Shown here piece after piece: positions 1-7,725 of a stretch of 64,000 bases of DNA. Below the pieces are notes generated by a model. The model was not told the DNA's origin. It did no database searches and saw only the letters and a program-made list of their open reading frames with translations. A program made the position numbers and the translations under genes. Source of the DNA: Deltaproteobacteria bacterium. GTDB taxonomy: Bacteria; Desulfobacterota; Binatia; UBA1149; JAJCZL01. Position 1 is the first letter of the stretch, and every line of letters begins with the position of its first letter. Location: positions 1 through 64,000 of the forward strand of contig JAJCZL010000057.1 in assembly GCA_029262415.1 (NCBI GenBank), in the 5' to 3' direction.

Positions 1-1
1 T

Positions 2-67
2 CGAGACGAGTTCCTCACGCTCGACCGGCGAGACGGTCAGCGGAGCCAGGGGTCTACCTTGGGCCAT
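2..67 (-). CDS. IS630-family transposase, N-terminus only (runs off window)
   Basis: The first 22 codons of an ORF that leaves the window at its left edge. The visible peptide begins MAQGRPLAPLTVSPVEREEL, which has the form of the N-terminal helix-turn-helix entry of IS630-type DDE transposases (a short basic lead, then an 'L..ERE.L' helix). A strong Shine-Dalgarno (AAAAGGAGG) lies 8 bases upstream of the ATG, which supports this start. The bases between it and hflC are noticeably more AT-rich than the rest of the window, as expected next to an insertion element. The family call rests on a short stretch, and the inverted repeats were not located. Confidence 0.5.
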   Translation of the reverse strand, partial: MAQGRPLAPLTVSPVEREELVS

Positions 68-166
68 GGGCTGCCTCCTTTTGCTGGAAGACAGCCTATT
101 TTAGTCCAATTAAATACGCAAGATATTCCTGGGACAATACACTAGCGGCTTTGCGGTGCGAAGCGC

Positions 167-1036
167 TTACTTGGGAACCTCGGAGTTCTGCAGCAGTCTG
201 AAGAACTCCGAGTCGGGGCTCAATACGATGGTTGTCCCTTCAAGCATGCTCTTCTCGTAGGCTTCGAGGGTCCGTAAGAACCGGTAAAACCCTGCGTTTT
301 TGTTGTACGCGTCCGCGTAGATCTTCGTCGCTTCGGCGTCGCCCTCACCGCGGATGATGTCGGCCTTACGTGAGGCTTCCGCGAGGATTACGCGCTGTTC
401 TTTCTCGGCGAGCGAGCGGATCTTGCGCGATTCTTCTTCACCCTCGGCCCTGAACCTCTTGGCTTGGCGTTCGCGTTCGGTACGCATACGGCTGAAAACG
501 TTGGCTTCGTTCTTGGCGGGAAGCTCGGTACGTTTGATACGTACATCGACGATCTCGACGCCGTAGGCTACCGCTCTTTCATTCGACTTTCGGGTTATTT
601 CTGCGAGCAACTTATCGCGGTCGCCCGATACGACGTCTCGCAAGGTCACCCGCCCGAGTTCTTCGCGAAGCGTCGAGTAGATGATGTCGTCGAGCCGTGA
701 TTGCGCACCGGCCTCATTGGTGACCGATTCGTAGAACTTCTGTGCGTCGACGATTCGCCAACGTGAGAAGTTGTCGACTACCAGCTGTTGCTTGTCCAGA
801 GTTATCAGTTCTTTGGGGGTAGCGTCGTATTCGAGAAGGCGTTTCTCGATGAACTCGGCGTTTTGCACGAAGGGCAGCTTCCAATGCAGTCCCGGCGCGG
901 TAACCGTCCGTACCGGACGACCGAACTGCAGCAGAATCGCCTGTTGCCATTGACCAACCTGGAACGTGACCGCTGAGAAGCCGAGGTAGCTGATCACCCC
1001 GAGTGCCAAGACAATTGCAGGGAGTAGCCTGATCAT
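167..1036 (-). CDS. hflC: HflC, SPFH/band 7 regulator of FtsH protease
   Basis: Inner-membrane SPFH protein that assembles with HflK into a periplasmic cage around the FtsH (HflB) protease and tunes its degradation of membrane proteins. The 289-residue length is normal. A single N-terminal membrane anchor (residues 4-24) is followed by the band 7 domain, with the family pattern 'ILLQFGRPVRTVTAPGLHWKLPF' near residues 34-56 seen in pieces, then the long charged coiled coil (residues 185-235, rich in E/R/A). Its ATG overlaps the hflK stop by 4 bases, so the two are translationally coupled. No hflX, hfq or ftsH gene is nearby. Confidence 0.93.
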   Translation of the reverse strand: MIRLLPAIVLALGVISYLGFSAVTFQVGQWQQAILLQFGRPVRTVTAPGLHWKLPFVQNAEFIEKRLLEYDATPKELITLDKQQLVVDNFSRWRIVDAQKFYESVTNEAGAQSRLDDIIYSTLREELGRVTLRDVVSGDRDKLLAEITRKSNERAVAYGVEIVDVRIKRTELPAKNEANVFSRMRTERERQAKRFRAEGEEESRKIRSLAEKEQRVILAEASRKADIIRGEGDAEATKIYADAYNKNAGFYRFLRTLEAYEKSMLEGTTIVLSPDSEFFRLLQNSEVPK

Positions 1037-2091
1037 CGCGTGCCTCCTTGCGCCGCGGCAGCCGCCGCGCCAATCGCGTTACGTTCCATCACGCGGTCGA
1101 GAGAGAGCAGCGGAAGCGCACCTCCACCGCGAGAGTCGACAACGACCTTATTCGCGTTCTTCATCACCTTCTCCATGGTTTCGAGGTACAGACGGCGCCG
1201 GGTAACCTCCGGGGCCACGCGGTAAGCCTCGTAGACGAGCGCGAAGCTCTGCGCGGCACCATCTGCCAGCTTCACCTGTGATTCCGCGTAGCCTTCGGCC
1301 TCGTTGGTCTTCTGGGCCGCGCTCCCGCGCGCCTTTGGAAGAATGTCGTTGCGGAACCCTTCGGCTTCGTTGATCATTCTCTCCTTGTCCTGCTCCGCAT
1401 TGATCACGTCCTTGAATGCGTCTTGTACCGGGCCTGGGGGGACGACGTCTTGAAGCTTTACCGTGTTGACGTGCATGCCCGCGTCGTAGTGGTCTAGGTA
1501 CCCTTGCAGCAGATCCTGGGTCAGGTTCTGAACCTCGAGACGGCCCTCGGTCAATGCGCTGTCGATAGTGCTCGATCCGATCACGCTACGCATCGCGGCC
1601 TCGGCCAAGTCGTGCAGCGTCTCGCGAGGTTCGCGGACATTGAACAGATATTTGGTTGCGTCGCTGATTGTGTATTGCACGATGAAGTCGACATCGACGA
1701 TGTTGCCGTCGGCGGTCAGCATTCGCGATTCTTGTACGTCATCGCGGTAGCGGGCCGGGGGTCCGACCGCAATAGTCTCAAAGCCGACTTCTTCCTTCAG
1801 GACCCGCGCGATGGGTACCTTGTAGACTTGCTCCACAGGGGTGGGGAACTTCCAGTGCAGCCCCGGCGGGGTGGTTTTCATCACCTCGCCGAATCGTGTG
1901 ACGACGCCGACTTCGCTCGGATTGATCTGGTAGATACCGGTGGCGAGCCACCCGAGAAGCGCGACACCTGCGACGATGGCCGCGAGACCGCCCCCGCTGG
2001 CTCCGCTGTTTCTGATGCGGTTGAAAACTTCGTTTAGAATTTCGTCGGGCTGCGGCGTGCGGCCGCGTCCGTTCGGAAAACCGTTAGCCAT
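1033..2091 (-). CDS. hflK: HflK, SPFH/band 7 partner of HflC
   Basis: The larger subunit of the HflKC complex, 352 residues. The cytoplasmic N-terminus is short (about 35 residues, Gly/Arg/Pro-rich), as in non-enterobacterial HflK. It is followed by one membrane helix (residues 36-54) and the band 7 domain, which starts with 'INPSEVGVVTRFGEV'. A charged coiled coil follows, containing the family motif 'NAEQDKERMINEAEG'. It is first in the hflK-hflC operon and 105 bases downstream of a sensor kinase gene on the same strand. Two small hairpins lie in that gap (2125-2135 and 2143-2156), so co-transcription with the kinase is uncertain. Confidence 0.94.
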   Translation of the reverse strand: MANGFPNGRGRTPQPDEILNEVFNRIRNSGASGGGLAAIVAGVALLGWLATGIYQINPSEVGVVTRFGEVMKTTPPGLHWKFPTPVEQVYKVPIARVLKEEVGFETIAVGPPARYRDDVQESRMLTADGNIVDVDFIVQYTISDATKYLFNVREPRETLHDLAEAAMRSVIGSSTIDSALTEGRLEVQNLTQDLLQGYLDHYDAGMHVNTVKLQDVVPPGPVQDAFKDVINAEQDKERMINEAEGFRNDILPKARGSAAQKTNEAEGYAESQVKLADGAAQSFALVYEAYRVAPEVTRRRLYLETMEKVMKNANKVVVDSRGGGALPLLSLDRVMERNAIGAAAAAAQGGTR

Positions 2092-2124
2092 GCTTTGCCT
2101 CCAGTTGGAAATATAGCGAGATTG

Positions 2125-2156
2125 CCCGAAACGGGTACGGAGACCGGAAAACCGGT
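2125..2156 (-). other. Two tandem small hairpins between kinase gene and hflK
   Basis: CCCG-AAA-CGGG at 2125-2135 and ACCGG-AAAA-CCGGT at 2143-2156, both perfect. They lie in the only gap between the upstream sensor kinase and hflK on the same strand. Neither is followed by a T-run, so they are weak candidates for a processing or pausing site rather than a clear terminator. Confidence 0.3.
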
Positions 2157-2196
2157 ACTCATGCGGCTAGTAGCGTGTCAGCCTGCGGTGGTGCTG

Positions 2197-3921
2197 TCAA
2201 CAAGGCGCGGGTGCGATCTCGGTGGTCTGTTGATCCGGGCGGGTACGTTCCTGGGTCAGAGGGACTACAAAAATCATTTTCGCGCCGCCGCCGTCAGCCG
2301 CTTCCGCCCAGATTTTGCCCGAGTGGTAGGCGACGACTTCGCGGCAGATCGCGAGTCCCAGACCGGTTCCTTTCGGTTTGTTGGTGTTGATTGACTCTTT
2401 CACCTGGTGAAAGCGCTCGAAAATGTGTTCGAGCTGGTCGGCTGGGATCCCGAGACCGTTGTCCTGAACGGCAAACATCACTCCGGGTTGCCCCTCAACC
2501 TCTCCCGGGCCGGCGATCAGCCGTACGCGGCCGTTGGGAGGGGTATATTTCATCGCATTGCTGCACAGATTGGCGGCGACCTGTATGATCCGGTCGCGGT
2601 CGCCAATGAACGGCCCGGCTGGTTGCTCGACACAGATCTCTAAGGCGATGCCGCGTTCGTCGAACATCGGCCCGAATGCCATCGAGACGTGGTCAAGGAT
2701 CTCGGCCGCATCGTCGATTGTCTCCATGGCCCATTCAACCCGTCCGGCTTCTATCTTTGCGAGGTCGAGTAGGTCGTCAATGAGGCGACCGAGGCGGCGT
2801 GCCTCTTCGATGATGACAGAGCTGAACTGCTTATCGCCGTTTCTGTTGGCGTCGCCGTAGCGCGAGATAATCTTGGCGGCCGACGAGATCGCCGCAAGCG
2901 GGCTACGCAGCTCATGTGAGACGTTCGAAAGGAATTCGGATTTGAGACGGTCGTACTCTTGAAGCTGTTGGTTGATCGCTTCGAGTTCGAAAGTACGCTC
3001 GCGGACTTTGATTTCGAGGATTTGCGAGTGACTCTGGATCTCGGAACGAAGTCGTTGCTCCTCTGCGGTTGCGGCTTCGGCTTTCTGTCGTTCGATGACG
3101 AGTTCGCCTACGTATTTCTTGATCGAGCGGCGCATCAGCTCGAACCGTCGCGCCAGCATCCCGAATTCGTCCTTGGACTCGACGGCGTGGATTTCGTGGT
3201 CGAGATCACCTTCGGCGATCAGTTCTGCGTCTCGCGCAAGTTTGTCTATGGGGCGCAACAGCCGCCGTGTAATCACGCTCGACAACACTAATCCGGCGAC
3301 GCCAACCAAGAGTGCGAGGCCGACCGCGAGGCTTGTCGATGCAGCAATCTGCTTCGACCCCCAAAGGAGGTCGGATTCGGAGTGGCGGGCTAGGCCGCGT
3401 AGGTCGTAGCGTACGAGGACGCTTCCCCAGCTCTGGGTACCACTAGTCACGCTCTGTGCGATCTCGAGGTACTCAGAGCGGGTGTGGTCTTTGTGTAGCC
3501 GGTGGCGGCCTGCTTCTAGAGCGCTGGGTGGCTCTAGGCGTCCCGGCTCACCGCTAAGCGCCAGCACCGCGCCCCGGTCGTCGAGCAGAAACATGGCGGC
3601 GATGTCGCTGTCGCGGCGGCGCTGGTTGTCGAGCAATAGGGTCAGACCCTCCGCGTCGGTGCCATCGATTGTCGCGGATAGCTCTGCGGCGAGATCTTCG
3701 GAGTAGAGTTCTCCGTGACCGACGAGTTGTTCGAGTAGCCGTTTGGTCGCGAGGCTGGTCTGGGTCTGGAGGATCGTGGTTTGACGCTCGACTAAGACGC
3801 CGGCGATCGTGGCCAGAGAGATGCCGATGGTGACGACAGCGGTGATGATAAGTTTGAAGTGGAGGCTCAGCAGGCGTGCTGAGCCTCTCGCTGTCAATCC
3901 CTTACCGGTAACTTCGTTCAT
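2197..3921 (-). CDS. Membrane sensor histidine kinase (HAMP, HisKA, HATPase)
   Basis: Two-component sensor, 574 residues. The order is TM1 (about 22-45), a periplasmic sensor of about 145 residues with no obvious named fold, TM2 (about 193-217), HAMP, a coiled coil (about 270-325), HisKA and HATPase_c. The phospho-acceptor box reads 'SNVSHELRSPLAAI' with His at residue 336. The ATP lid has an N box 'LCSNAMKYTPP', G1 'DNGLGIP' and G2 'GTGLGLAI', so this copy looks fully active. It is transcribed divergently from a second, related kinase. No response regulator is adjacent, so the partner must be encoded elsewhere. The ligand is unknown. Confidence 0.9.
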   Translation of the reverse strand: MNEVTGKGLTARGSARLLSLHFKLIITAVVTIGISLATIAGVLVERQTTILQTQTSLATKRLLEQLVGHGELYSEDLAAELSATIDGTDAEGLTLLLDNQRRRDSDIAAMFLLDDRGAVLALSGEPGRLEPPSALEAGRHRLHKDHTRSEYLEIAQSVTSGTQSWGSVLVRYDLRGLARHSESDLLWGSKQIAASTSLAVGLALLVGVAGLVLSSVITRRLLRPIDKLARDAELIAEGDLDHEIHAVESKDEFGMLARRFELMRRSIKKYVGELVIERQKAEAATAEEQRLRSEIQSHSQILEIKVRERTFELEAINQQLQEYDRLKSEFLSNVSHELRSPLAAISSAAKIISRYGDANRNGDKQFSSVIIEEARRLGRLIDDLLDLAKIEAGRVEWAMETIDDAAEILDHVSMAFGPMFDERGIALEICVEQPAGPFIGDRDRIIQVAANLCSNAMKYTPPNGRVRLIAGPGEVEGQPGVMFAVQDNGLGIPADQLEHIFERFHQVKESINTNKPKGTGLGLAICREVVAYHSGKIWAEAADGGGAKMIFVVPLTQERTRPDQQTTEIAPAPC

Positions 3922-3982
3922 CCTCGACCCTAGCCCTCACCGCGATCCGTTCATTATCCATGCTGAGGACGGGCTCCGCAGC

Positions 3983-3994
3983 AATTCATGAATT
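3983..3994. promoter_or_regulatory. 12-bp perfect palindrome in divergent kinase promoter region
   Basis: AATTCATGAATT, a perfect 12-base palindrome in the roughly 310-base gap between two divergently transcribed sensor kinase genes. It is AT-rich in otherwise GC-rich DNA and 62 bases upstream of the minus-strand kinase start, the right place for an operator. The binding protein is unknown. Confidence 0.35.
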
Positions 3995-4039
3995 TGCGCG
4001 TGGTTGTAAAGCGTCAGCCGGGGGAATGGGGGGAACTTA

Positions 4040-4054
4040 GCGTATGGCATACGC
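4040..4054. promoter_or_regulatory. 15-bp inverted repeat in divergent kinase promoter region
   Basis: GCGTATG-G-CATACGC, a perfect 7-bp inverted repeat around a single base, about midway between the two divergent kinase starts. This is the usual form of a dimeric regulator's operator. Together with the palindrome at 3983 it suggests shared control of both genes. This is inference from shape and position only. Confidence 0.4.
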
Positions 4055-4229
4055 CACTGCGGATACTCTGCAAACCGGCGGCGGCGGCGCGATGACGCCG
4101 AAACCGTAACACTTTGGGGTGCCGCGGCGCCGGCGAGATCTCCGAACGAGCAGCGGAAATATGGCGATTTGCGGACTCGTACTACATGGAACGCCACTTG
4201 CAGTTGTGCGGTCTGAGGTATTCCTACTG

Positions 4230-6413
4230 ATGGACAAGTCCGCCCCCAAAGAGAAGAAGACCCGCCGCGGGAGTTGGGTAGGAGTTACTCCCACGCTTCT
4301 CATTCATCGCGTCGGCGCTGGTATGTCAGTGTCGCGATGGCACTTCGGCGTGCTTTCGCTGCTTTTAGTTCTCGGAGTGACTGGTTCTCTCGTCACCCAC
4401 GTGGTCGTAAAGGGCTGGGAAACCGAGCGGATACACAGCGACTTCGACCGTCGATTTGAGAGTGTGTTGACGGCGTTCAACCGCCGGATGGATGCCAATC
4501 TGGCGATCCTGAACTCGATTGTGGGTCTGCAGGGCGTACAAAACGGTGTCAGTCGCGACAGTTTCCAAGCCATGGTGTCGGCCGCGTGGACCGGCCAATC
4601 CAGTATCCAGGCCCTCGGATGGGCGCCCCGCGTAGACCGCCGCGATCTCGACCGCCATGTGCGACTGGAAGTACGCGACGGCATGGCCGACTACCAGGTT
4701 TACGAACACGATGTGGAGACTGGGGAGCGCGTACTTGCGGGAGAGCGTTCCGAGTACTTCCCGATCTCGTATATCGAACCCGGCGACGTCAACCTTCCTC
4801 TTCATGGATTAGATCTCGGTATGGAGACGTCGCTTCGGGTAGCGATGAGCCGCGTTCTGGCTACAGGTAAATCGTCGGCTACGCGCAAACTCTCAATCCC
4901 AACGGATGCTGGGGATATCGATGCGGTTGTTGTCTTGGTGCCTGTCCACACCCCTGGGACCACGATTCCTACACCTGCGGTTCCTGTGGTGGATGGCGAA
5001 GGGGCCGCGCATTTCTCGCGCAAGGTAAAGGGCCTTGCGGTCGGAGTGTTTCGTGTGGATGAGTTGCTTCGTTCTGCTCGTGAGGGCACCGAAGGGATCA
5101 TGGAGGTCTCGATCGCGGACAATACTGATGGCACCTCCGCCGGGAACCGGTGGGTCGTCGGATCTCAACTGGAAGTGGCGACGGGCGATGCCTCTTACGG
5201 TTTCTTGGCAAGCAACGTGACGTCTGTCGGTGGCCGTGAGTGGGTACTATCAGCCAAGCCGACGAGTGCGTATCTGACCTCGCAACGGACTTGGCAGGCC
5301 GAGGGTCTGCTGGTGGCTGGATTGCAGTTCGTGGCGTTGTTCGTTGCTTATTTACGTTTGATTTTCAGCCGCAGCGCAGAAGTCGAGCGTCTCGTCGAGC
5401 AGCGGACTGCCGAGTTGATGCGCACGTCCCGCCGGCTCAAGCGCGAGATGATCAACCGTCGTACTAGCGAACGCGCGTTGCACAACAACGAAGAACGTAT
5501 CAAGGCGCTGTTTGATATCGGCACCGGGAGGATCGACTTGGCGACACCGGGAGGCACTGACGTCTTCAGCATCGCCCGACAGGCGTGGGCGAATCAAGGG
5601 CCGCCTCTCGAAGCCGAGGCTGAAGTGCAGCCGGAGGGGTTTGCCGAGAGTGCCGAGAGCGCCGGTAACGCCGGTAACGCCGCTGATGGCGGCGCTACCG
5701 AAGAGCGGATCTTCGAACAGATGTCGACCGAAATACGTTCGCCAATCGCAGCGATGGTCTGTGCCGCCAAGATTCTCGGCAGGCACAAAACAATGACACC
5801 CGAGAAGGTATCCAAGTTCGCCGACATCGTTGTGAACGAAGGAGAGCGACTCAGATGTCTGATCAACGAGACTCTCGAACTTTCGAGCCTGGAGGCGGCG
5901 CGTGAGCGTGCACTGGCTCTCGAGCCGGTTGCATGCGAGCGCTTGTTCAAACGTGTGACCTCCGTAGTGGGGGCGTACGCAGCCCGTAAGCTCATTAAGC
6001 TCACGGTGCTCACCGACGAAGAGGTTCAGCCGGTGGCGGCCGATGAAGATCGTATCGTGCAAGTACTCGTCGACTTGGCCGAAAACGCCGTCAAATTCAC
6101 CCCGCCTCGTGGAACGGTGAAGCTCTCGGTAAGCCGTCACAACCACAACTACATGCGTTTCAGCGTGACCGACACCGGGTTAGGCATGTTGATTGCGGAC
6201 CAGAAGCGCGTGTTCTCGGCGTTCTCCGCAGATGCGGACCAATTGCGCGAGCCTCACGACGAACGCGGTGTCGGTTTGGCAGTTTGTAAAGAGATCGTCG
6301 AACGTCACGGCGGCACGATCTGGGTGGACAGCAAGCGTGGCTTCGGTAGCACGTTCAGCTTCACGTTGCCGGTGGTGAGCAAGCACCAGGCAACGGGTAC
6401 CGACCCGGCCTGA
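4230..6413 (+). CDS. CHASE-domain sensor kinase with degenerate phospho-acceptor box
   Basis: A 727-residue membrane protein: TM1 (about 35-57), a periplasmic CHASE domain (about 75-300, with 'RMDANLAILNSIVGLQGVQ' and 'EYFPISYIEPGDVN'), TM2 (about 355-378), a coiled coil, a low-complexity Ala/Gly/Asn linker, then HisKA and HATPase_c. The H box reads 'MSTEIRSPIAAM' where its neighbour has 'VSHELRSPLAAI': the phospho-accepting His is Thr500 (codon 5727-5729). The N box (LAENAVKFTPP), G1 (DTGLGM) and G2 (GVGLAVCKE) are kept, so ATP binding probably survives while autophosphorylation at the usual site cannot occur. The start is taken at the ATG preceded by GAGG; an in-frame ATG at 4161 is also possible. 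Confidence 0.85.
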   Translation: MDKSAPKEKKTRRGSWVGVTPTLLIHRVGAGMSVSRWHFGVLSLLLVLGVTGSLVTHVVVKGWETERIHSDFDRRFESVLTAFNRRMDANLAILNSIVGLQGVQNGVSRDSFQAMVSAAWTGQSSIQALGWAPRVDRRDLDRHVRLEVRDGMADYQVYEHDVETGERVLAGERSEYFPISYIEPGDVNLPLHGLDLGMETSLRVAMSRVLATGKSSATRKLSIPTDAGDIDAVVVLVPVHTPGTTIPTPAVPVVDGEGAAHFSRKVKGLAVGVFRVDELLRSAREGTEGIMEVSIADNTDGTSAGNRWVVGSQLEVATGDASYGFLASNVTSVGGREWVLSAKPTSAYLTSQRTWQAEGLLVAGLQFVALFVAYLRLIFSRSAEVERLVEQRTAELMRTSRRLKREMINRRTSERALHNNEERIKALFDIGTGRIDLATPGGTDVFSIARQAWANQGPPLEAEAEVQPEGFAESAESAGNAGNAADGGATEERIFEQMSTEIRSPIAAMVCAAKILGRHKTMTPEKVSKFADIVVNEGERLRCLINETLELSSLEAARERALALEPVACERLFKRVTSVVGAYAARKLIKLTVLTDEEVQPVAADEDRIVQVLVDLAENAVKFTPPRGTVKLSVSRHNHNYMRFSVTDTGLGMLIADQKRVFSAFSADADQLREPHDERGVGLAVCKEIVERHGGTIWVDSKRGFGSTFSFTLPVVSKHQATGTDPA
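5643..5678 (+). repeat. Four tandem 9-bp units inside the kinase linker
   Basis: GCCGAGAGT, GCCGAGAGC, GCCGGTAAC, GCCGGTAAC in frame, coding AES-AES-AGN-AGN immediately before the degenerate H box. The units look like two successive 9-bp duplications and would lengthen a flexible linker between the transmembrane half and the kinase core. Confidence 0.6.
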
Positions 6414-6443
6414 AGCTGTATGCGAGGCCCTTCCGGTCTCTTC

Positions 6444-7052
6444 CTATTCGCCGCGGGGCCGGTGAGAGCGGAACATCAGGTGAATCGTGATCGGCCCCGT
6501 GCGGACCCGCCGGATCCGTTCGTAGCCGAAGTGTTCGTACATACGGAAATTGTTTGGATTCTCCGTTTGTAGGAGTACGCCTGTGGAATAAGGGTCGGCG
6601 TCGGACTGGCGGTGGATCTCATCCAGCAGTACGCGTGCTAGTCCGTGGCTCTTCATGCTCGGGTGCACACCGAGCAACGCAACCACATAGTGCGGTTCTT
6701 TGGGCAGGTAGCGCTGGATGGCACGGGTGTTGCGCCAGGTCCGCCAAGCGGAGATCACTCCCGAGCCCCACGCGACACGAAGCAACCATCCATAAATCTG
6801 GCGTCGCGTAAAACCCGTCCACGGCGGGAGCGCGACCGCCGAGGCCAGCACGCGGTCGCCTTGGGTGATGCCGTACACAGGTGTCCCGGCGGCCTTGATC
6901 ATCGGCCACGAAGCCGCCAGCCATGCCCGTAGTTGGCGTCTGAAATCGCGGCCGCGTTCGAAGATGAAGTAGCGGGCTCCGTGGTCGTTGTAGAAAGCGA
7001 GCGTCAGTAGATCGGTGATCTGCGGAAGGTGTTCAGCGCCGAGTTTGCGCAC
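6444..7052 (-). CDS. GNAT-family N-acetyltransferase
   Basis: Acyl-CoA-dependent acetyltransferase of unknown substrate, about 202 residues. The C-terminal half carries the GNAT core: beta-4 'HYVVALLGVHPSMKSHGLA', the acetyl-CoA loop following it, and 'NPNNFRMYEHFGYERI' as the typical end. The open frame extends upstream to 7304, but that part is Arg/Ser-rich and lies over the 3' end of the YdbL-like gene in another frame, so I place the start at the GTG at 7052. No good Shine-Dalgarno decides it. It converges on the CHASE kinase with a 30-base gap. Confidence 0.7.
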   Translation of the reverse strand: MRKLGAEHLPQITDLLTLAFYNDHGARYFIFERGRDFRRQLRAWLAASWPMIKAAGTPVYGITQGDRVLASAVALPPWTGFTRRQIYGWLLRVAWGSGVISAWRTWRNTRAIQRYLPKEPHYVVALLGVHPSMKSHGLARVLLDEIHRQSDADPYSTGVLLQTENPNNFRMYEHFGYERIRRVRTGPITIHLMFRSHRPRGE

Positions 7053-7131
7053 CGGTCCATCGGCCGCGAGCGGCAGGCCGGAGTCGAAGTGGAGACCGCT
7101 GTCAGCACCCAGAACTGAAGCGGAGGAGGGG

Positions 7132-7725
7132 TCAGTGCGTTTGTCGCCAGGTCCCGTTCGAATCCTGGGTCCACCAACCGTTCTCAGCCTTCTCCCGCCA
7201 CGTCTCCGCGAAGATCGCTTGGATGTCGTCGACACGTTCTTCCTCGAAGTTGTTCGCTTTTGCGATTTCTTTGTACAGACTGCGCCGGTCGCGGTTCTCC
7301 GCATCGACCAACCTGCGTATCTCTGCCTGCTCGCGAAGACCGAGTCCGCTCAGATCGCGAACCGCGAGCATTCCGTCCTTTCCCAGTCCGAGCTTGCCTG
7401 CGCCGAGGTGAGGCTTGAGCGTGCCCGAACGTGCTTTCATCGATTCTTTGAGCGCACGAATCGCAGCCGTCGAGACGTTGATGTCCGCCTCGGCTGCGTG
7501 CGCACTTGCCGGGCTGACCGTATCAGCCAGCCAGGCGGCGAATCGCGCCGGGAGGCGGTTGTCGAGCTGACTCGAACGCGCGGGATCGTTGTTTCCCCAA
7601 GTCTCTTCGACAATTTCTTCGGCTGCCGCACGTACCTCCGGTGCGGGGAAGTAGATGTTGACTGTGATGCAAGCGGCCATAGACACGGCGCACGCTGCCA
7701 TTGTCGAAACCATCGGTCTTCTCAT
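7132..7725 (-). CDS. YdbL-like DUF1318 lipoprotein with YnbE-like strand
   Basis: A 197-residue exported protein, probably a lipoprotein: an N-terminal hydrophobic stretch ends in 'SMAAC', and the mature part begins 'CITVNIYFPAPEV'. The C-terminal two-thirds matches the DUF1318/YdbL pattern (Arg/Lys-rich helices, 'RDLSGLGLREQAEIRRLVDAENRDRRSLYKEIA' region near 135-167, ending in a Trp-rich tail). Its ATG overlaps the stop of the AsmA/YdbH-like gene by 4 bases. In E. coli ydbH-ynbE-ydbL form an operon whose products make an outer-membrane lipid bridge. Here there is no separate ynbE, and the strand right after the Cys resembles the YnbE beta strand, so a fusion is possible (inference). Confidence 0.72.
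   Translation of the reverse strand: MRRPMVSTMAACAVSMAACITVNIYFPAPEVRAAAEEIVEETWGNNDPARSSQLDNRLPARFAAWLADTVSPASAHAAEADINVSTAAIRALKESMKARSGTLKPHLGAGKLGLGKDGMLAVRDLSGLGLREQAEIRRLVDAENRDRRSLYKEIAKANNFEEERVDDIQAIFAETWREKAENGWWTQDSNGTWRQTH

Noticed and set aside
7053-7304. Longer N-terminus for the GNAT gene (frame open to 7304)
   Set aside because: The extra 84 residues are Arg/Ser-rich without family similarity and lie over the 3' end of the YdbL-like gene in another frame.
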